Below are positions 9,982-18,931 of a stretch of 64,000 nucleotides of DNA, in pieces. A model generated the notes under the pieces. The model had not been told where the DNA came from and made no database searches. It worked only from the letters and a program-made list of their open reading frames with translations. Each line of letters begins with the position of its first letter. Position 1 is the stretch's first letter. The DNA comes from Mesorhizobium sp. B2-8-5. Its GTDB lineage: Bacteria > Pseudomonadota > Alphaproteobacteria > Rhizobiales > Rhizobiaceae. The stretch spans positions 4,125,501 to 4,189,500 of the forward strand of contig NZ_CP083951.1 of assembly GCF_006440675.2 (NCBI RefSeq), given 5' to 3'. Position numbers and translations under genes: made by a program.

Positions 9982-10392
9982 TTGAGACAGACTCTTTGCG
10001 TTTCGATGCTGGTCGCGGCAACGCCGGCGCCGGCGGCTGACGATTTCATCGAGGGCGTCTACCTGCAATCCGAGGAACTCTGCGACAAGGCCAAGAACGA
10101 GACGCTGCAGACGTGATCGATGCCGGCAACATCGTGCTGACGGCTGAGGGATTGCAAGGGGTCGAGTACTATTGCGAGTTCCTTCAGGTCAGCAAGGCAC
10201 AGCGCACCGAGCTGGGCCGTGACCGCGATCTGCCAGGAACCCGATCATGTGTTTCCGGACGTGCTTTCGGTCACCCAGGTAAGCGCAAAACAGATCGACC
10301 TTGTCTCGGTCCGGCCGGTCGACGATGAGGGCGAGCGGTCCGGTAACGGCGGCAGCTACTATCATTGCGAAGGCGTAGCGCTGCCTCAGTAG
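9982..10392 (+). pseudogene. frameshifted small exported protein gene
   Basis: Three consecutive reading frames give one continuous-looking protein. From a TTG at 9982 comes a short signal-like start (LVAATPAPAA) and DDFIEGVYLQSEELCDKAKN, which meets TGA at about 10114. The next frame continues from 10113 as IDAGNIVLTAEGLQ..EYYCEFLQVSKA. From about 10219 the first frame resumes with TAICQEPDHVFPDVLSVTQ, QIDLVSVRP and GGSYYHCEGVALPQ, ending TAG at 10390. Two small indels that cancel each other therefore split a secreted protein of about 135 residues with paired cysteines. Sequencing error is possible but would need two events. No function is known. Confidence 0.65.
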
Positions 10393-10494
10393 CCGAGCGG
10401 GCGACCGCGTGCCGACCGCTCCGGCATCATCCATGTTGCGCGGTGAGCGCGGCGCCGCTATAGCCCGCACTGGTTTTCCCGAGGCGAAAAGAAC

Positions 10495-10782
10495 ATGTCC
10501 GTTGATCTTCAGACCGTGAAGCGCGTCGCGCACCTTGCCCGTATCGCGGTGAGCGAGCAGGACGCCGAGCGCATGACCGGCGAATTGAACGCCATCCTCG
10601 GCTTCGTCGAGCAATTGAACGAGGTCGATGTCTCAGGCGTCGAGCCGATGACCTCGGTCACGCCGATGGAGATGAAGAAGCGCCAGGATGCCGTCACCGA
10701 CGGCAACAAGGCCGCCGACATCGTCGCCAACGCGCCGGCGACGGAAGAGAATTTCTTCCTCGTTCCGAAGGTGGTGGAGTAG
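10495..10782 (+). CDS. gatC: Asp/Glu-tRNA amidotransferase subunit C
   Basis: GatC holds GatA and GatB together in the enzyme that converts misacylated Glu-tRNA(Gln) and Asp-tRNA(Asn) to Gln-tRNA and Asn-tRNA. The 95-residue protein shows the family pattern [34 protein letters not shown] and the VEPMTSV segment. It is the first gene of gatC-GNAT-gatA; the next gene begins 3 bp after its stop. gatB is not in the window. Confidence 0.96.
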   Translation: MSVDLQTVKRVAHLARIAVSEQDAERMTGELNAILGFVEQLNEVDVSGVEPMTSVTPMEMKKRQDAVTDGNKAADIVANAPATEENFFLVPKVVE

Positions 10783-10785
10783 GCT

Positions 10786-11244
10786 GTGGCTGTCGAGATC
10801 GCCATCGAGACGCCTTTGCAGGACGACGTGCGTGCGCTGGTCGCCGAACTCAACGCCGCGCTGCTCGAGCTGACGCCGCCCGAGCACTGCTATCATCTCA
10901 CCGTCGAGCAGATGGCGGGCATGGATACGACGGTGTTCATCGCCCGCGACCACGGCCTTGCCGTCGGCTGCGGCGCGCTCAAGCGCCATGACGATGCCAC
11001 CGGCGAGGTCAAGCGCATGTATACGCGGCCCTCGCACCGCGGCCGCAAGATCGGCGCCGAGATCGTCGGACGTGTCGAGGCGCTTGCCCGGAAGGAAGGG
11101 CTGAAGCGTCTGGTTCTCGAAACCGGCGATCGGCACCCTGCCGCCTGGACCGTTTATGAGCGCGCCGGATTCTCGCGTTGCGGACCGGTGCTGGATTATC
11201 CCGACTCCGAATGGTCGGTGTTTTACGAAAAGAGCCTTGCCTGA
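10786..11244 (+). CDS. GNAT family N-acetyltransferase
   Basis: A 152-residue GNAT protein. The acetyl-CoA-binding motif A is seen as [28 protein letters not shown] (about 78-105), followed by the [19 protein letters not shown] motif B. It starts with GTG 3 bp after gatC, and its TGA overlaps the gatA ATG, so it is translated as part of the gat operon. The substrate is unknown. Its position suggests co-expression with tRNA amidation, but a chemical link is only a guess. Confidence 0.88.
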   Translation: MAVEIAIETPLQDDVRALVAELNAALLELTPPEHCYHLTVEQMAGMDTTVFIARDHGLAVGCGALKRHDDATGEVKRMYTRPSHRGRKIGAEIVGRVEALARKEGLKRLVLETGDRHPAAWTVYERAGFSRCGPVLDYPDSEWSVFYEKSLA

Positions 11245-12809
11245 TGAGCGATCTCACACATCTCACCATTTCCGAGGCCCGCGCCAAGCTGCGCGGCAAG
11301 GAGATCACCGCGGCCGAGATCACCGAGGCCTATCTCGCGGCGATCGATCGCGCCAATCCCGTGCTCAACGCCTATGTGGCTGTCACCGCCGACAAGGCGC
11401 GCGACATGGCCAAGGCTTCCGATGCCAGGCTCGCCGCGGGCGAGGGCGGCGCGCTGGAAGGCATTCCGCTCGGCATCAAGGACCTGTTCGCTACCCAAGG
11501 CATCCACACCCAGGCCTGCAGCCATGTGCTGGACGGCTTCAGGCCGCGCTACGAATCGACCGTGACCAGCAACCTGTGGGCCGATGGCGCGGTGATGCTC
11601 GGCAAGCTCAACATGGACGAGTTCGCCATGGGCTCGTCGAACGAGACCTCCTATTACGGCCCGGTGATCAATCCGTGGCGGCGTTCGCGCCTCGACACGG
11701 TCGTCATGCCGACGACGCATCAGGGCGACGGTGGCTTTGTTTCCGCCGGCGGCACGAAGACGGCGCGGACCTTGGACAATGCCCAGTTGGTGCCGGGCGG
11801 CTCGTCTGGCGGCTCGGCATCGTCCGTGGCCGCCTTCCTCTGCGCGGGCGCCACCGCCACCGACACCGGCGGCTCGATCCGCCAGCCAGCCGCCTTCACG
11901 GGCACGGTCGGCATCAAGCCGACTTACGGGCGCTGCTCGCGCTGGGGCGTCGTCGCCTTCGCTTCCTCGCTAGACCAGGCGGGGCCGATCGCGCGCGACG
12001 TGCGCGACGCCGCCATCCTGTTGAAGTCGATGGCTTCCGTCGATCCGAAGGACACGACCTCGGTCGACCGCCCGGTGCCGGACTATGAAGCGGCGGTCGG
12101 CAAGCCGGTCAGGGGCATGAAGGTAGGCATTCCGAAGGAGTACCGCGTCGACGGCATGCCGGAAGACATCGAGGCGCTCTGGCAGAAGGGCATCGCCTGG
12201 CTGAAAGATGCCGGCGCCGAGATCGTCGATATCTCCCTGCCGCACACCAAATATGCCTTGCCCGCCTACTATATCGTGGCACCCGCCGAGGCGTCGTCGA
12301 ACCTCGCCCGCTATGACGGCGTGCGCTACGGCCTGCGCGTGCCCGGCAAGGACATCGTCCACATGTATGAGAAGACGCGTGCCGCCGGCTTCGGTCGCGA
12401 GGTCAAGCGTCGCATCATGATCGGCACCTATGTGCTGTCGGCCGGCTATTACGACGCCTACTATCTGCAGGCGCAGAAGGTGCGCACGCTGATCAAGCGC
12501 GACTTCGAGAACGTCTTTGCAGCCGGCGTCGACGTCATCCTGACGCCTGCGACACCGTCGGCCGCCTTCGGCGTCGCCGACGAGGACATGGCTTCCGATC
12601 CGGTCAAGATGTACCTCAACGACATCTTCACCGTGACCGTGAACATGGCGGGTCTTCCCGGCATTTCCGTGCCGGCCGGCCTCGACGGCAAGGGCCTGCC
12701 GCTCGGCCTGCAGCTGATCGGTCGCCCGTTCGACGAGGAAACGCTGTTCCAGACGGCGCATGTGATCGAAAAGGCCGCGGGCAGATTCCAGCCGGAGAAA
12801 TGGTGGTAG
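11244..12809 (+). CDS. gatA: Asp/Glu-tRNA amidotransferase subunit A
   Basis: GatA is the glutaminase subunit that supplies ammonia for tRNA-dependent amidation. The catalytic Ser-cis-Ser-Lys triad is visible: Lys79 (GIKDLF), Ser187 (VPGGSSGGS) and Ser211 ([12 protein letters not shown]). The ATG at 11244 overlaps the GNAT stop and gives 521 residues. Compared with the 75-residue K79-S154 spacing of the Staphylococcus enzyme there are 33 extra residues here, located at about 148-178 after NPWRRSR and before DNAQLVPGG. The second spacing (24 residues) is unchanged, so the insert is a discrete loop in front of the active-site strand rather than damage. Confidence 0.96.
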   Translation: MSDLTHLTISEARAKLRGKEITAAEITEAYLAAIDRANPVLNAYVAVTADKARDMAKASDARLAAGEGGALEGIPLGIKDLFATQGIHTQACSHVLDGFRPRYESTVTSNLWADGAVMLGKLNMDEFAMGSSNETSYYGPVINPWRRSRLDTVVMPTTHQGDGGFVSAGGTKTARTLDNAQLVPGGSSGGSASSVAAFLCAGATATDTGGSIRQPAAFTGTVGIKPTYGRCSRWGVVAFASSLDQAGPIARDVRDAAILLKSMASVDPKDTTSVDRPVPDYEAAVGKPVRGMKVGIPKEYRVDGMPEDIEALWQKGIAWLKDAGAEIVDISLPHTKYALPAYYIVAPAEASSNLARYDGVRYGLRVPGKDIVHMYEKTRAAGFGREVKRRIMIGTYVLSAGYYDAYYLQAQKVRTLIKRDFENVFAAGVDVILTPATPSAAFGVADEDMASDPVKMYLNDIFTVTVNMAGLPGISVPAGLDGKGLPLGLQLIGRPFDEETLFQTAHVIEKAAGRFQPEKWW

Positions 12810-12810
12810 G

Positions 12811-13344
12811 ATGTCGGCCCCGTCTCGCATATCCATTGTCGAGACGGCGGGCGAACTGATCATCGGCAACCCGCCGCGGCGTTCGGCCATAAGAACAGGC
12901 TTTGTCCTGCTCTCTGTCGGGATTGTCGCCGTCACCGCGTATTGGGGGTTCTTCGACAGGTCGCCGGCGACGATCGCGATGGGCCTCGTTGGTCTTGTTT
13001 CATTCCTGGCTGTCGTTGGGTTGTTCGCCTATTTCCTCGGCAAGGAATTGCTGTGGCTGGCTAGCGCCGGGGAAGAGCTGCGCGTCACCAGAACCACCGT
13101 GCTCCGCAAAACCAGGGGCAGCCCGCTTCCCGATCGCGCCTCCCTGACCTTCAGTGGGCCGCTCTCGGTCGAAATCCTGAACCATCCCTATCCGACCGAC
13201 GAGGCCGGCCTGAAGGAAGTTGTCCGTTTGACCGGCGCAACAGGTTCAATCTCCTTTGGCCGGGAACTGAGCCGGCCCGAAGCTGAAGCGGTGGCGGAAG
13301 CCGTTAGGCGATTTACCGCCACCAACCATTCCTATGCTCGGTAG
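12811..13344 (+). CDS. hypothetical membrane-anchored protein
   Basis: A 177-residue protein with two adjacent membrane spans (about 28-48 and 53-78) followed by a soluble C-terminal domain of about 95 residues. The soluble part has the look of a small beta-rich membrane-proximal domain. It begins 1 bp after gatA and ends directly against the next start codon, so it is probably co-transcribed with gatA. No family is recognised. Confidence 0.7.
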   Translation: MSAPSRISIVETAGELIIGNPPRRSAIRTGFVLLSVGIVAVTAYWGFFDRSPATIAMGLVGLVSFLAVVGLFAYFLGKELLWLASAGEELRVTRTTVLRKTRGSPLPDRASLTFSGPLSVEILNHPYPTDEAGLKEVVRLTGATGSISFGRELSRPEAEAVAEAVRRFTATNHSYAR

Positions 13345-14151
13345 GTGCCAAGCGTGTTCTACTATCTTTCCAAGATTCTCTGGTTTTTCATCCAGCCGAT
13401 CAATCTGGCCATCTTCCTGCTGCTCGCCGGCCTGCTTGCGGCGCTGTTCGGGCGCCGGCGGCTGGCTGCAACCGGCAGCGTGCTGGCTTTTCTGATCCTG
13501 ATGCTTTCGGCCTGGACGTCGGTTGGCGCGATGATGTTGACCCCGCTCGAAGAACGCTTCCCCAAGCCGCCACTACCGGAAAAGGTCGATGGCATCGTCG
13601 TGCTTGGCGGCGGCTTCGAGGGCGCCATCAACCTGGCGCGCGGCGGCTATGAGTTGAACAGCAGCGGCGACCGTATGGTCGAGACCGCGATCCTGGCGAG
13701 GCACTTTCCCCAAGCGAAGATCGTGGTGTCCGGCGGCAACGGTTCGCTTTTCCTCGACGGCGAGGGCGACGCCGACACGGCACCGCGGCTGCTCGGGGCG
13801 CTCGGCGTTTCGGCCGATCGCATGATCCTCGAGGACAAATCCCGCAACACCTACGAGAATGCTGTCTTCTCGCGGAATCTCGTCGAGCCGAAACCGGGCG
13901 AGACCTGGCTGCTGGTCACCTCGGCTTTCCACATGCCGCGCGCCAAGGCGCTGTTCGACAAGGCGGGTTTTGCGACCATTCCGTGGCCGGTCGATTATCG
14001 CACCTCGGGCAGGGAAGGCGTCGGCTTCTACCGCGACAATCCGGTCGACTCGGTGCAGGCGACCACCATTGCGGTGCGCGAGTGGATCGGGCTTTTCGCC
14101 TACAGGCTGTCCGGCAGGATCGATCAGTTCTTCCCCGGGCCGGGCGGCTGA
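13345..14151 (+). CDS. YdcF family protein (DUF218)
   Basis: A 268-residue protein of the YdcF/ElyC-SanA group. Two N-terminal membrane spans (about 8-30 and 36-60) precede the DUF218 domain with VDGIVVLGGGFEGAI, KIVVSGGNGS, LEDKSRNTYENAVF and VTSAFHMPRAKALF. ElyC and SanA relatives act in envelope maintenance and peptidoglycan precursor metabolism, so an envelope role is likely but the reaction is not defined. It starts with GTG immediately after the preceding stop. Confidence 0.88.
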   Translation: MPSVFYYLSKILWFFIQPINLAIFLLLAGLLAALFGRRRLAATGSVLAFLILMLSAWTSVGAMMLTPLEERFPKPPLPEKVDGIVVLGGGFEGAINLARGGYELNSSGDRMVETAILARHFPQAKIVVSGGNGSLFLDGEGDADTAPRLLGALGVSADRMILEDKSRNTYENAVFSRNLVEPKPGETWLLVTSAFHMPRAKALFDKAGFATIPWPVDYRTSGREGVGFYRDNPVDSVQATTIAVREWIGLFAYRLSGRIDQFFPGPGG

Positions 14152-14321
14152 CCGAGCACCGCCTGCCGGGCCGCGGAGAAGAACTGACGGCGCACCGGCA
14201 CGGCAAACAGCACCAGCGTCGACACCACGAACACCACCGGATCGACGAACCAGCCGAGATAGCCGATCGGGAAGAAGACGGCGCGCAGGCCCGAGTTGAA
14301 GTGATGTCGCTGACGGAGCAA
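14124..14321 (-). pseudogene. C-terminal remnant of a DUF599 membrane protein
   Basis: Read on the minus strand, about 65 residues match the end of DUF599 proteins: HHFNSGLRAVFF, IGYLGWFVDPVVFVVST, then VPVRRQFFSAARQAVLG before a stop at 14124. Intact members have about 230 residues with further membrane spans upstream. Here the sequence before the HHFNSG segment loses all resemblance and runs into the sdaA leader, so the 5' two-thirds are gone. The remnant's 3' end overlaps ydcF by 28 bp. No start codon or ribosome binding site is seen. Confidence 0.55.
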
Positions 14322-14421
14322 ACAAGGTCGGCAGCCGCCGCGCCGCAGCATGCAAAACAGCGGAACATCCCGGGAATTCCTATATGTAGGTTTCAAGCGA
14401 CCCTCAGGAGACAACGCCCCC

Positions 14422-15825
14422 GTGTTCCTTTCGGTTTTCGACCTGTTCAAGATCGGCATCGGCCCGTCGAGCTCGCACACGATGGGCCCGATGACGGCCG
14501 CACGGCGATTCCTCGACGAGATCCTGGCCGGCGACTGGCCGCGTCCGGCAGGCGTCAAGGTCGACCGCATCGGCGCGAGCCTGCATGGCTCGCTCGCCTA
14601 TACCGGCATCGGCCACGGCTCGGATCGGGCCGTTGTCCTCGGCTTGGCAGGCCAGACGCCGCAGACGGTCGATCCTGACGAGGCCGATAGCATCGTCGCC
14701 CGCATCGGCGCGCAGAAGCGCATTTCGCCGCCCGGGCATCCGGCATACCGCTTCGATCCCGCCAAGGACCTCGTGCTCGACCGCAAGACGCAGCTGACCG
14801 GTCATGCCAACGGCATGGCCTTCTATGCCTATGACGCATCCGACCGGCTGCTGCTCAAGCGCATCTACTATTCGATCGGCGGCGGTTTCGTCGTTTCGGA
14901 GGAAGAGCTGCAGCGCATGAAGGCAAAGGGCTCGGTGACGACCGAGGGCAAGAACGTGCCGTACCCCTTCAAGAACGCCGTCGAAATGCTGGCGATGGCA
15001 GCCAAGAGCGGGCTTTCGATCGCCGAGATGAAGCGCGCCAACGAGGAAAAGCATATGTCGCGCGAGGAGCTCGACGAAGGCCTCGACGCGATCTGGGGCG
15101 CGATGAAGGGCTGCATCGATCGCGGCTTGTCGCAGGACGGCATCATGCCGGGCGGGCTGAAGGTGCGCCGCCGGGCGCGGCAGCTGCACGACAAGCTGCA
15201 GGAACAGTGGCAGCAGAACAGGCCCAATCCCTTGCTCGCCAATGACTGGCTGTCGATCTATGCGATGGCGGTCAACGAGGAAAACGCTGCCGGCGGGCGC
15301 GTGGTGACGGCGCCGACCAATGGCGCCGCCGGCACGTTGCCGGCAGTGCTGCGCTACTGGCTGCATTTCCATCCTGAAGCCGACCAGCCGAGCATCCGCG
15401 ACTTCCTGCTGACGGCCGCCGCCGTCGGCGGCATCATCAAGTCCAACGCCTCGATCTCGGGCGCCGAGGTCGGCTGCCAGGGCGAGGTGGGTTCGGCTTC
15501 GGCGATGGCCGCCGCCGGCCTGTGCGCCGTCATGGGCGGCACGCCGGAGCAGGTGGAGAACGCCGCCGAGATCGCGCTCGAGCATCATCTCGGCATGACG
15601 TGCGATCCCGTCGGCGGCCTGGTGCAGGTGCCCTGCATCGAACGCAACGCGCTGGGCGCGGTGAAGGCGGTGACGGCCGCTTCCTTGGCCATCAAGGGCG
15701 ACGGCACGCATTTTGTGCCGCTCGATGCCGCGATCGAAACCATGCGCCAGACCGGCCTCGACATGAACGAGAAGTACAAGGAAACCAGCCTCGGCGGCTT
15801 GGCGGTCAATGTCGTCGAGTGCTGA
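14422..15825 (+). CDS. sdaA: L-serine ammonia-lyase, single chain
   Basis: The enzyme deaminates L-serine to pyruvate with an oxygen-sensitive [4Fe-4S] cluster. The 467-residue protein contains both domains: the N-terminal beta domain starting [19 protein letters not shown] and the C-terminal alpha domain with [32 protein letters not shown] and the cysteine-bearing [16 protein letters not shown] segment. The GTG at 14422 is chosen because it puts the conserved [11 protein letters not shown] at the N-terminus and follows AGGAG; the frame is open to 14350. It stands alone between a pseudogene and DUF1489. Confidence 0.95.
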   Translation: MFLSVFDLFKIGIGPSSSHTMGPMTAARRFLDEILAGDWPRPAGVKVDRIGASLHGSLAYTGIGHGSDRAVVLGLAGQTPQTVDPDEADSIVARIGAQKRISPPGHPAYRFDPAKDLVLDRKTQLTGHANGMAFYAYDASDRLLLKRIYYSIGGGFVVSEEELQRMKAKGSVTTEGKNVPYPFKNAVEMLAMAAKSGLSIAEMKRANEEKHMSREELDEGLDAIWGAMKGCIDRGLSQDGIMPGGLKVRRRARQLHDKLQEQWQQNRPNPLLANDWLSIYAMAVNEENAAGGRVVTAPTNGAAGTLPAVLRYWLHFHPEADQPSIRDFLLTAAAVGGIIKSNASISGAEVGCQGEVGSASAMAAAGLCAVMGGTPEQVENAAEIALEHHLGMTCDPVGGLVQVPCIERNALGAVKAVTAASLAIKGDGTHFVPLDAAIETMRQTGLDMNEKYKETSLGGLAVNVVEC

Positions 15826-15909
15826 GGTCCTACCAAGACTCCAGGCTGGTCCTGTGGAGAAGTCGCTCAAGGCGTTGACGCGTCAACCCTTGCGGCTAAA
15901 TCTTGGGAC

Positions 15910-16347
15910 ATGTCACTTAATCTCCTAAAACTGTGCGTCGGCTGCGACAGCGTCGAGGACCTCGAAGAGTGGATTGCGTTCCGCCTCGACGAGCGGCGCC
16001 GTGCCGGCGAGCCGGCCGAGCACTGGCACACCACCCGCATGGTGCCGACGCGCGGCGGCGAGATCACCGATGGCGGCTCGCTCTATTGGGTGATCAAGGG
16101 CAATGTGCAGTGCCGGCAGCTAATCACCGAGATCCGGCCTTTCACCGACGGCGAGGGCATCGGCCGCTGCCATCTTATGCTCGATCCGAATGTGGTGCGC
16201 ACCGACTGGCAGCCCCGCCGCGCCTTCCAGGGCTGGCGCTATCTGAAGCCCGCCGATGCGCCGGGCGATCTTGGCAAGGGCGGGGCGGCGCTCGCCGGAA
16301 TGCCGCCCAAGCTGAGGCTCGAACTCGCCGAACTCGGTCTGCTCTAG
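15910..16347 (+). CDS. DUF1489 family protein
   Basis: A 145-residue soluble protein of the DUF1489 family, restricted in my experience to Alphaproteobacteria. Recognisable stretches are LNLLKLCVGCDSVEDL, HTTRMVPTR, GGSLYWVIKGNVQCRQ and WQPRRAFQGWRYL. It is conserved in length and composition. The function is unknown and there is no operon partner, although the next two genes lie downstream on the same strand. Confidence 0.88.
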   Translation: MSLNLLKLCVGCDSVEDLEEWIAFRLDERRRAGEPAEHWHTTRMVPTRGGEITDGGSLYWVIKGNVQCRQLITEIRPFTDGEGIGRCHLMLDPNVVRTDWQPRRAFQGWRYLKPADAPGDLGKGGAALAGMPPKLRLELAELGLL

Positions 16348-16470
16348 CGCGATTTTGCGTACCGCCTCCGGCGCTGGCCCTTCGGCTCGTCCGATGTGGG
16401 ACTTGCAAGCGCCGGACCTTGGTCCCATCCTATTTCTTATGCTCGGTCATCCGTATGGCGGTGCTAATCG

Positions 16471-17169
16471 ATGGGCGTGATCCTTGCTTTGGCAGCGGTG
16501 CTCGTGGTGCTTTTCGGCACCGCGATGCTCTTTGTGCGCGCGGACGCGGCAAGGATGGCCGACGGTCTGAGATCGCTTGGGCCGGCCTTCCTGGGGCTGG
16601 TTGGCGCGCCCATGCTGATCTTCGGCCGCAGCCTTATCGGCGGACTGCTTTTGCTCGCGGCGCTGGCCTGGGTCGGATGGATACGCACAAGGCGGCCTCC
16701 GGCGCGGGCGGCCGCCTCCAAGCATTCGACAGTGCGCACCGCCGCGCTCGAAATGGACCTCGACCACGACAGCGGCAGGCTCGAGGGGCTTGTCTTGGCC
16801 GGGCGTTATGAAGGCAAGATGCTGGGGGCCATGGGACTGACGGACCTGCGCCAACTTCATGGCGAGCTCAGTCCCGATCCGGAGAGCCGCCAGCTCCTAG
16901 AGACGTATCTTGACGGCCGTTTTCCCGTCTGGCGCAAGGACGCGCAGCCTCACGGTGGCGAAGGGCTGGGTGTTGCGCCAGGTGCGGGCGCCATGACTAA
17001 GGAGGAGGCCTACAAGGTCCTTGGTCTTGAAGCGGGGGCTGCCGCGGCGGATATCCGCAAGGCGCACCGCCGCCTGATGCAGCGCCTGAACGCCGATGTC
17101 GGCGGCACGTCTGTCCTGGCGGCGCGGATCAATGAAGCCAAGGACGTCTTGCTCTCCAATCACGATTAG
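16471..17169 (+). CDS. membrane protein with degenerate J domain
   Basis: A 232-residue protein with two or three N-terminal membrane spans (about 1-22 and 45-75), a middle region with the LEGLVLAGRYEGKMLGAMGL motif typical of rhizobial DnaJ-like membrane proteins, and a C-terminal J-like domain (about 172-232) built as in Pam18/Tim14 types: EEAYKVLGLEAGAAAADIRKAHRRLM and ARINEAKDVLL. The essential HPD tripeptide that stimulates DnaK is replaced by Asn207-Ala208-Asp209. It therefore cannot be a normal DnaK co-chaperone and may act by binding or be losing function. Confidence 0.85.
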   Translation: MGVILALAAVLVVLFGTAMLFVRADAARMADGLRSLGPAFLGLVGAPMLIFGRSLIGGLLLLAALAWVGWIRTRRPPARAAASKHSTVRTAALEMDLDHDSGRLEGLVLAGRYEGKMLGAMGLTDLRQLHGELSPDPESRQLLETYLDGRFPVWRKDAQPHGGEGLGVAPGAGAMTKEEAYKVLGLEAGAAAADIRKAHRRLMQRLNADVGGTSVLAARINEAKDVLLSNHD

Positions 17170-17211
17170 TCTCCTTCGACGCCGGTACCTTCCGGGAGAT
17201 TCAACAGCCGC

Positions 17212-18642
17212 CTATTGCTCGACGGCGTAGCACGAGATTTTCTTGCGCTTCAGGGCATCGCAGGCCTTCCAGGCGGCGCCCTTCGAGCCGAAGCCGCCGA
17301 AGCGGACGCGGTAGTAGGTTGTGCCATCCTTGTCGAATGCGACGGTGAAGCCCGATGCGTCGGCCAGGATCCTCGGCGCCTGCTTGGCGGTCTGATCGAG
17401 CAGCGCCTGGGCTCCCGTTTTCGTCGGCGAGGAGGCAACCTGAACCACCCAGCCAGACGGCACCGACGACGTCTTGACCGGATCGATCGCGGGCGCGGCC
17501 GGCGCGGGTTCGGCATAGGCGGTGACGACCTGGGGCGAGGTCTCCTGGGATTCAGGGGCAGGCGCCATGGCGGCGACGGCAACCGTCTTCACCTTCTTGA
17601 CCTTGATGACGGGCTTCGTCTCCTCGGCGACCTGCTGGGCGTCGTCGTCCTGGACGTCATCGTCGGCTGAGGCAACGACAGTGTCATCCGTTGCCGGCTT
17701 GGCGTCCGGAGTGGGCGCGTCATGCTTGGGCAAGAAGACCTTGGCCAAGGTCTTGATCGGATTGTCGCCGCCCTTGGCGATGAGATCGCCACCGCCGCGC
17801 GTCGAAGCGCGCGGCAGATAGGTGTTGATCAGCGCGGCCATCTGGTTGTCGCGGCTGCGGCCGGAAGCGCCGCCCATCACCACCGCGACCAGGCGGCGAT
17901 CGCCGTCGGCCACGGAGGAGACGAGGTTGTAACCCGAGGCGCGGGTGTAGCCGGTCTTGATGCCGTCGACGCCCTTGATGCGGCCAAGCAGGCGGTTGTG
18001 GCCGTTGATGCGCTGGCGGCCATACAGGAACGAGCGCTGCGAGAAATAGCCGTAATATTGCGGGTAGTGCTCACGCAGCGCGATGCCAAGCATGGCCATG
18101 TCGTGCGCCGTGGTGAACTGGCCGGGATCGGGCAAGCCGTTGGCGTTGCGGAAAACGGTGCCGTTCATGCCGAGCTGGCGCGCCTTGGCCGTCATCATGC
18201 GGGCGAAATTGTCTTCGCTGCCGCCGAGCATTTCGCCAAGCGCGGTTGCCGAGTCATTTGCCGATTTCGTTACGATCGACAGAATAGCGGTCTCGACCGG
18301 AACCGAGCCGCCGGGCCGAACGCCGAGCTTGGTCGGTGCCTCGGCGGAGGCATGCGCGGAAAACGGAACCGGCGTGTTCTTGCTGATCCTGCCTTTCGCC
18401 AACGCCTCGAAAGTCAAATAGAGCGTCATCATCTTGGTGAGCGAAGCCGGATAGCGCCGGCCATTGGCATCGGCCGAATAAAGCACCTTGCCGGTCTTGG
18501 CGTCGACGACGATGGCCGCGGACCTTGCCGCAAGAGCCGAAGCGACATCGGCGGCGACAATCGTCACCGCGAGCGCGGCAACCATGATTGCCTTGAAGGA
18601 GAGAGAAGATTTGGAGACGAAGCCCGACAACGCCTGACGCAC
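17212..18642 (-). CDS. D-alanyl-D-alanine carboxypeptidase (S11) with SPOR domain
   Basis: A periplasmic penicillin-binding protein of the PBP5/6 type that trims the terminal D-Ala of peptidoglycan stem peptides. The 476-residue protein has an N-terminal signal or anchor segment (about 15-38), the catalytic SLTK (Ser67-Lys70), SAN in TKSANDSA and KTG in GIKTGYTRASG, then a Pro/Ala/Lys/Asp-rich linker (about 280-395) and a C-terminal SPOR domain (about 398-476) that binds denuded glycan at division sites. The GTG at 18642 keeps the full signal. The SPOR domain replaces the amphipathic anchor of E. coli PBP5. Confidence 0.93.
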   Translation of the reverse strand: MRQALSGFVSKSSLSFKAIMVAALAVTIVAADVASALAARSAAIVVDAKTGKVLYSADANGRRYPASLTKMMTLYLTFEALAKGRISKNTPVPFSAHASAEAPTKLGVRPGGSVPVETAILSIVTKSANDSATALGEMLGGSEDNFARMMTAKARQLGMNGTVFRNANGLPDPGQFTTAHDMAMLGIALREHYPQYYGYFSQRSFLYGRQRINGHNRLLGRIKGVDGIKTGYTRASGYNLVSSVADGDRRLVAVVMGGASGRSRDNQMAALINTYLPRASTRGGGDLIAKGGDNPIKTLAKVFLPKHDAPTPDAKPATDDTVVASADDDVQDDDAQQVAEETKPVIKVKKVKTVAVAAMAPAPESQETSPQVVTAYAEPAPAAPAIDPVKTSSVPSGWVVQVASSPTKTGAQALLDQTAKQAPRILADASGFTVAFDKDGTTYYRVRFGGFGSKGAAWKACDALKRKKISCYAVEQ

Positions 18643-18725
18643 CGTTACTTACCCTGAATTTTCGTTGCCCCGGAGGCGGCAAAGGGAGTGCCTGCCTCGC
18701 TTCCGGCCAAGCTATCGCGCCCAGC

Positions 18726-18748
18726 GTTACCAATCCGTTTATGGTAAC
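18726..18748. promoter_or_regulatory. inverted repeat upstream of the carboxypeptidase gene
   Basis: GTTACCA (18726-18732) and TGGTAAC (18742-18748) form perfect 7 bp arms around a 9 bp spacer, 84 bp upstream of the carboxypeptidase start. The symmetry suits a dimeric regulator, but none is identified. Confidence 0.35.
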
Positions 18749-18840
18749 CGCAGCGTTCACCATTTTTCGGCAAATCGAGCTTCTCTTTAATCGAATTTTA
18801 CCGGCCGCCGGCGCTGGACCCCTGCTTACCCAAGGGATTC

Positions 18841-18868
18841 TTGACTTTTGTGCATCGCACAATATATT
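18841..18868 (+). promoter_or_regulatory. phasin gene promoter
   Basis: TTGACT (18841-18846) and TATATT (18863-18868) are near-consensus -35 and -10 boxes with a 16 bp spacer, 64 bp before the phasin ATG. The spacer is exactly the palindrome at 18847-18862, so a bound repressor would block RNA polymerase. Confidence 0.65.
18848..18862. promoter_or_regulatory. PhaR-type operator 1
   Basis: TTGTGCATCGCACAA is a perfect palindrome with the core TGC-N3-GCA, the pattern bound by the polyhydroxyalkanoate repressor PhaR in Paracoccus and rhizobia. It fills the spacer between the -35 and -10 boxes of the phasin promoter. Confidence 0.65.
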
Positions 18869-18871
18869 GAA

Positions 18872-18882
18872 GTGCATTGCAC
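18872..18882. promoter_or_regulatory. PhaR-type operator 2
   Basis: GTGCATTGCAC is a second palindrome with the TGC-N3-GCA core. Its centre is 22 bp from that of operator 1, two turns of the helix, so both face the same side of the DNA. It lies at the expected transcription start. Confidence 0.6.
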
Positions 18883-18931
18883 AAGGGCGCCCGGGGCCAA
18901 AAAGGGCGTTTCAACCAAAGGGAAGCATGAA

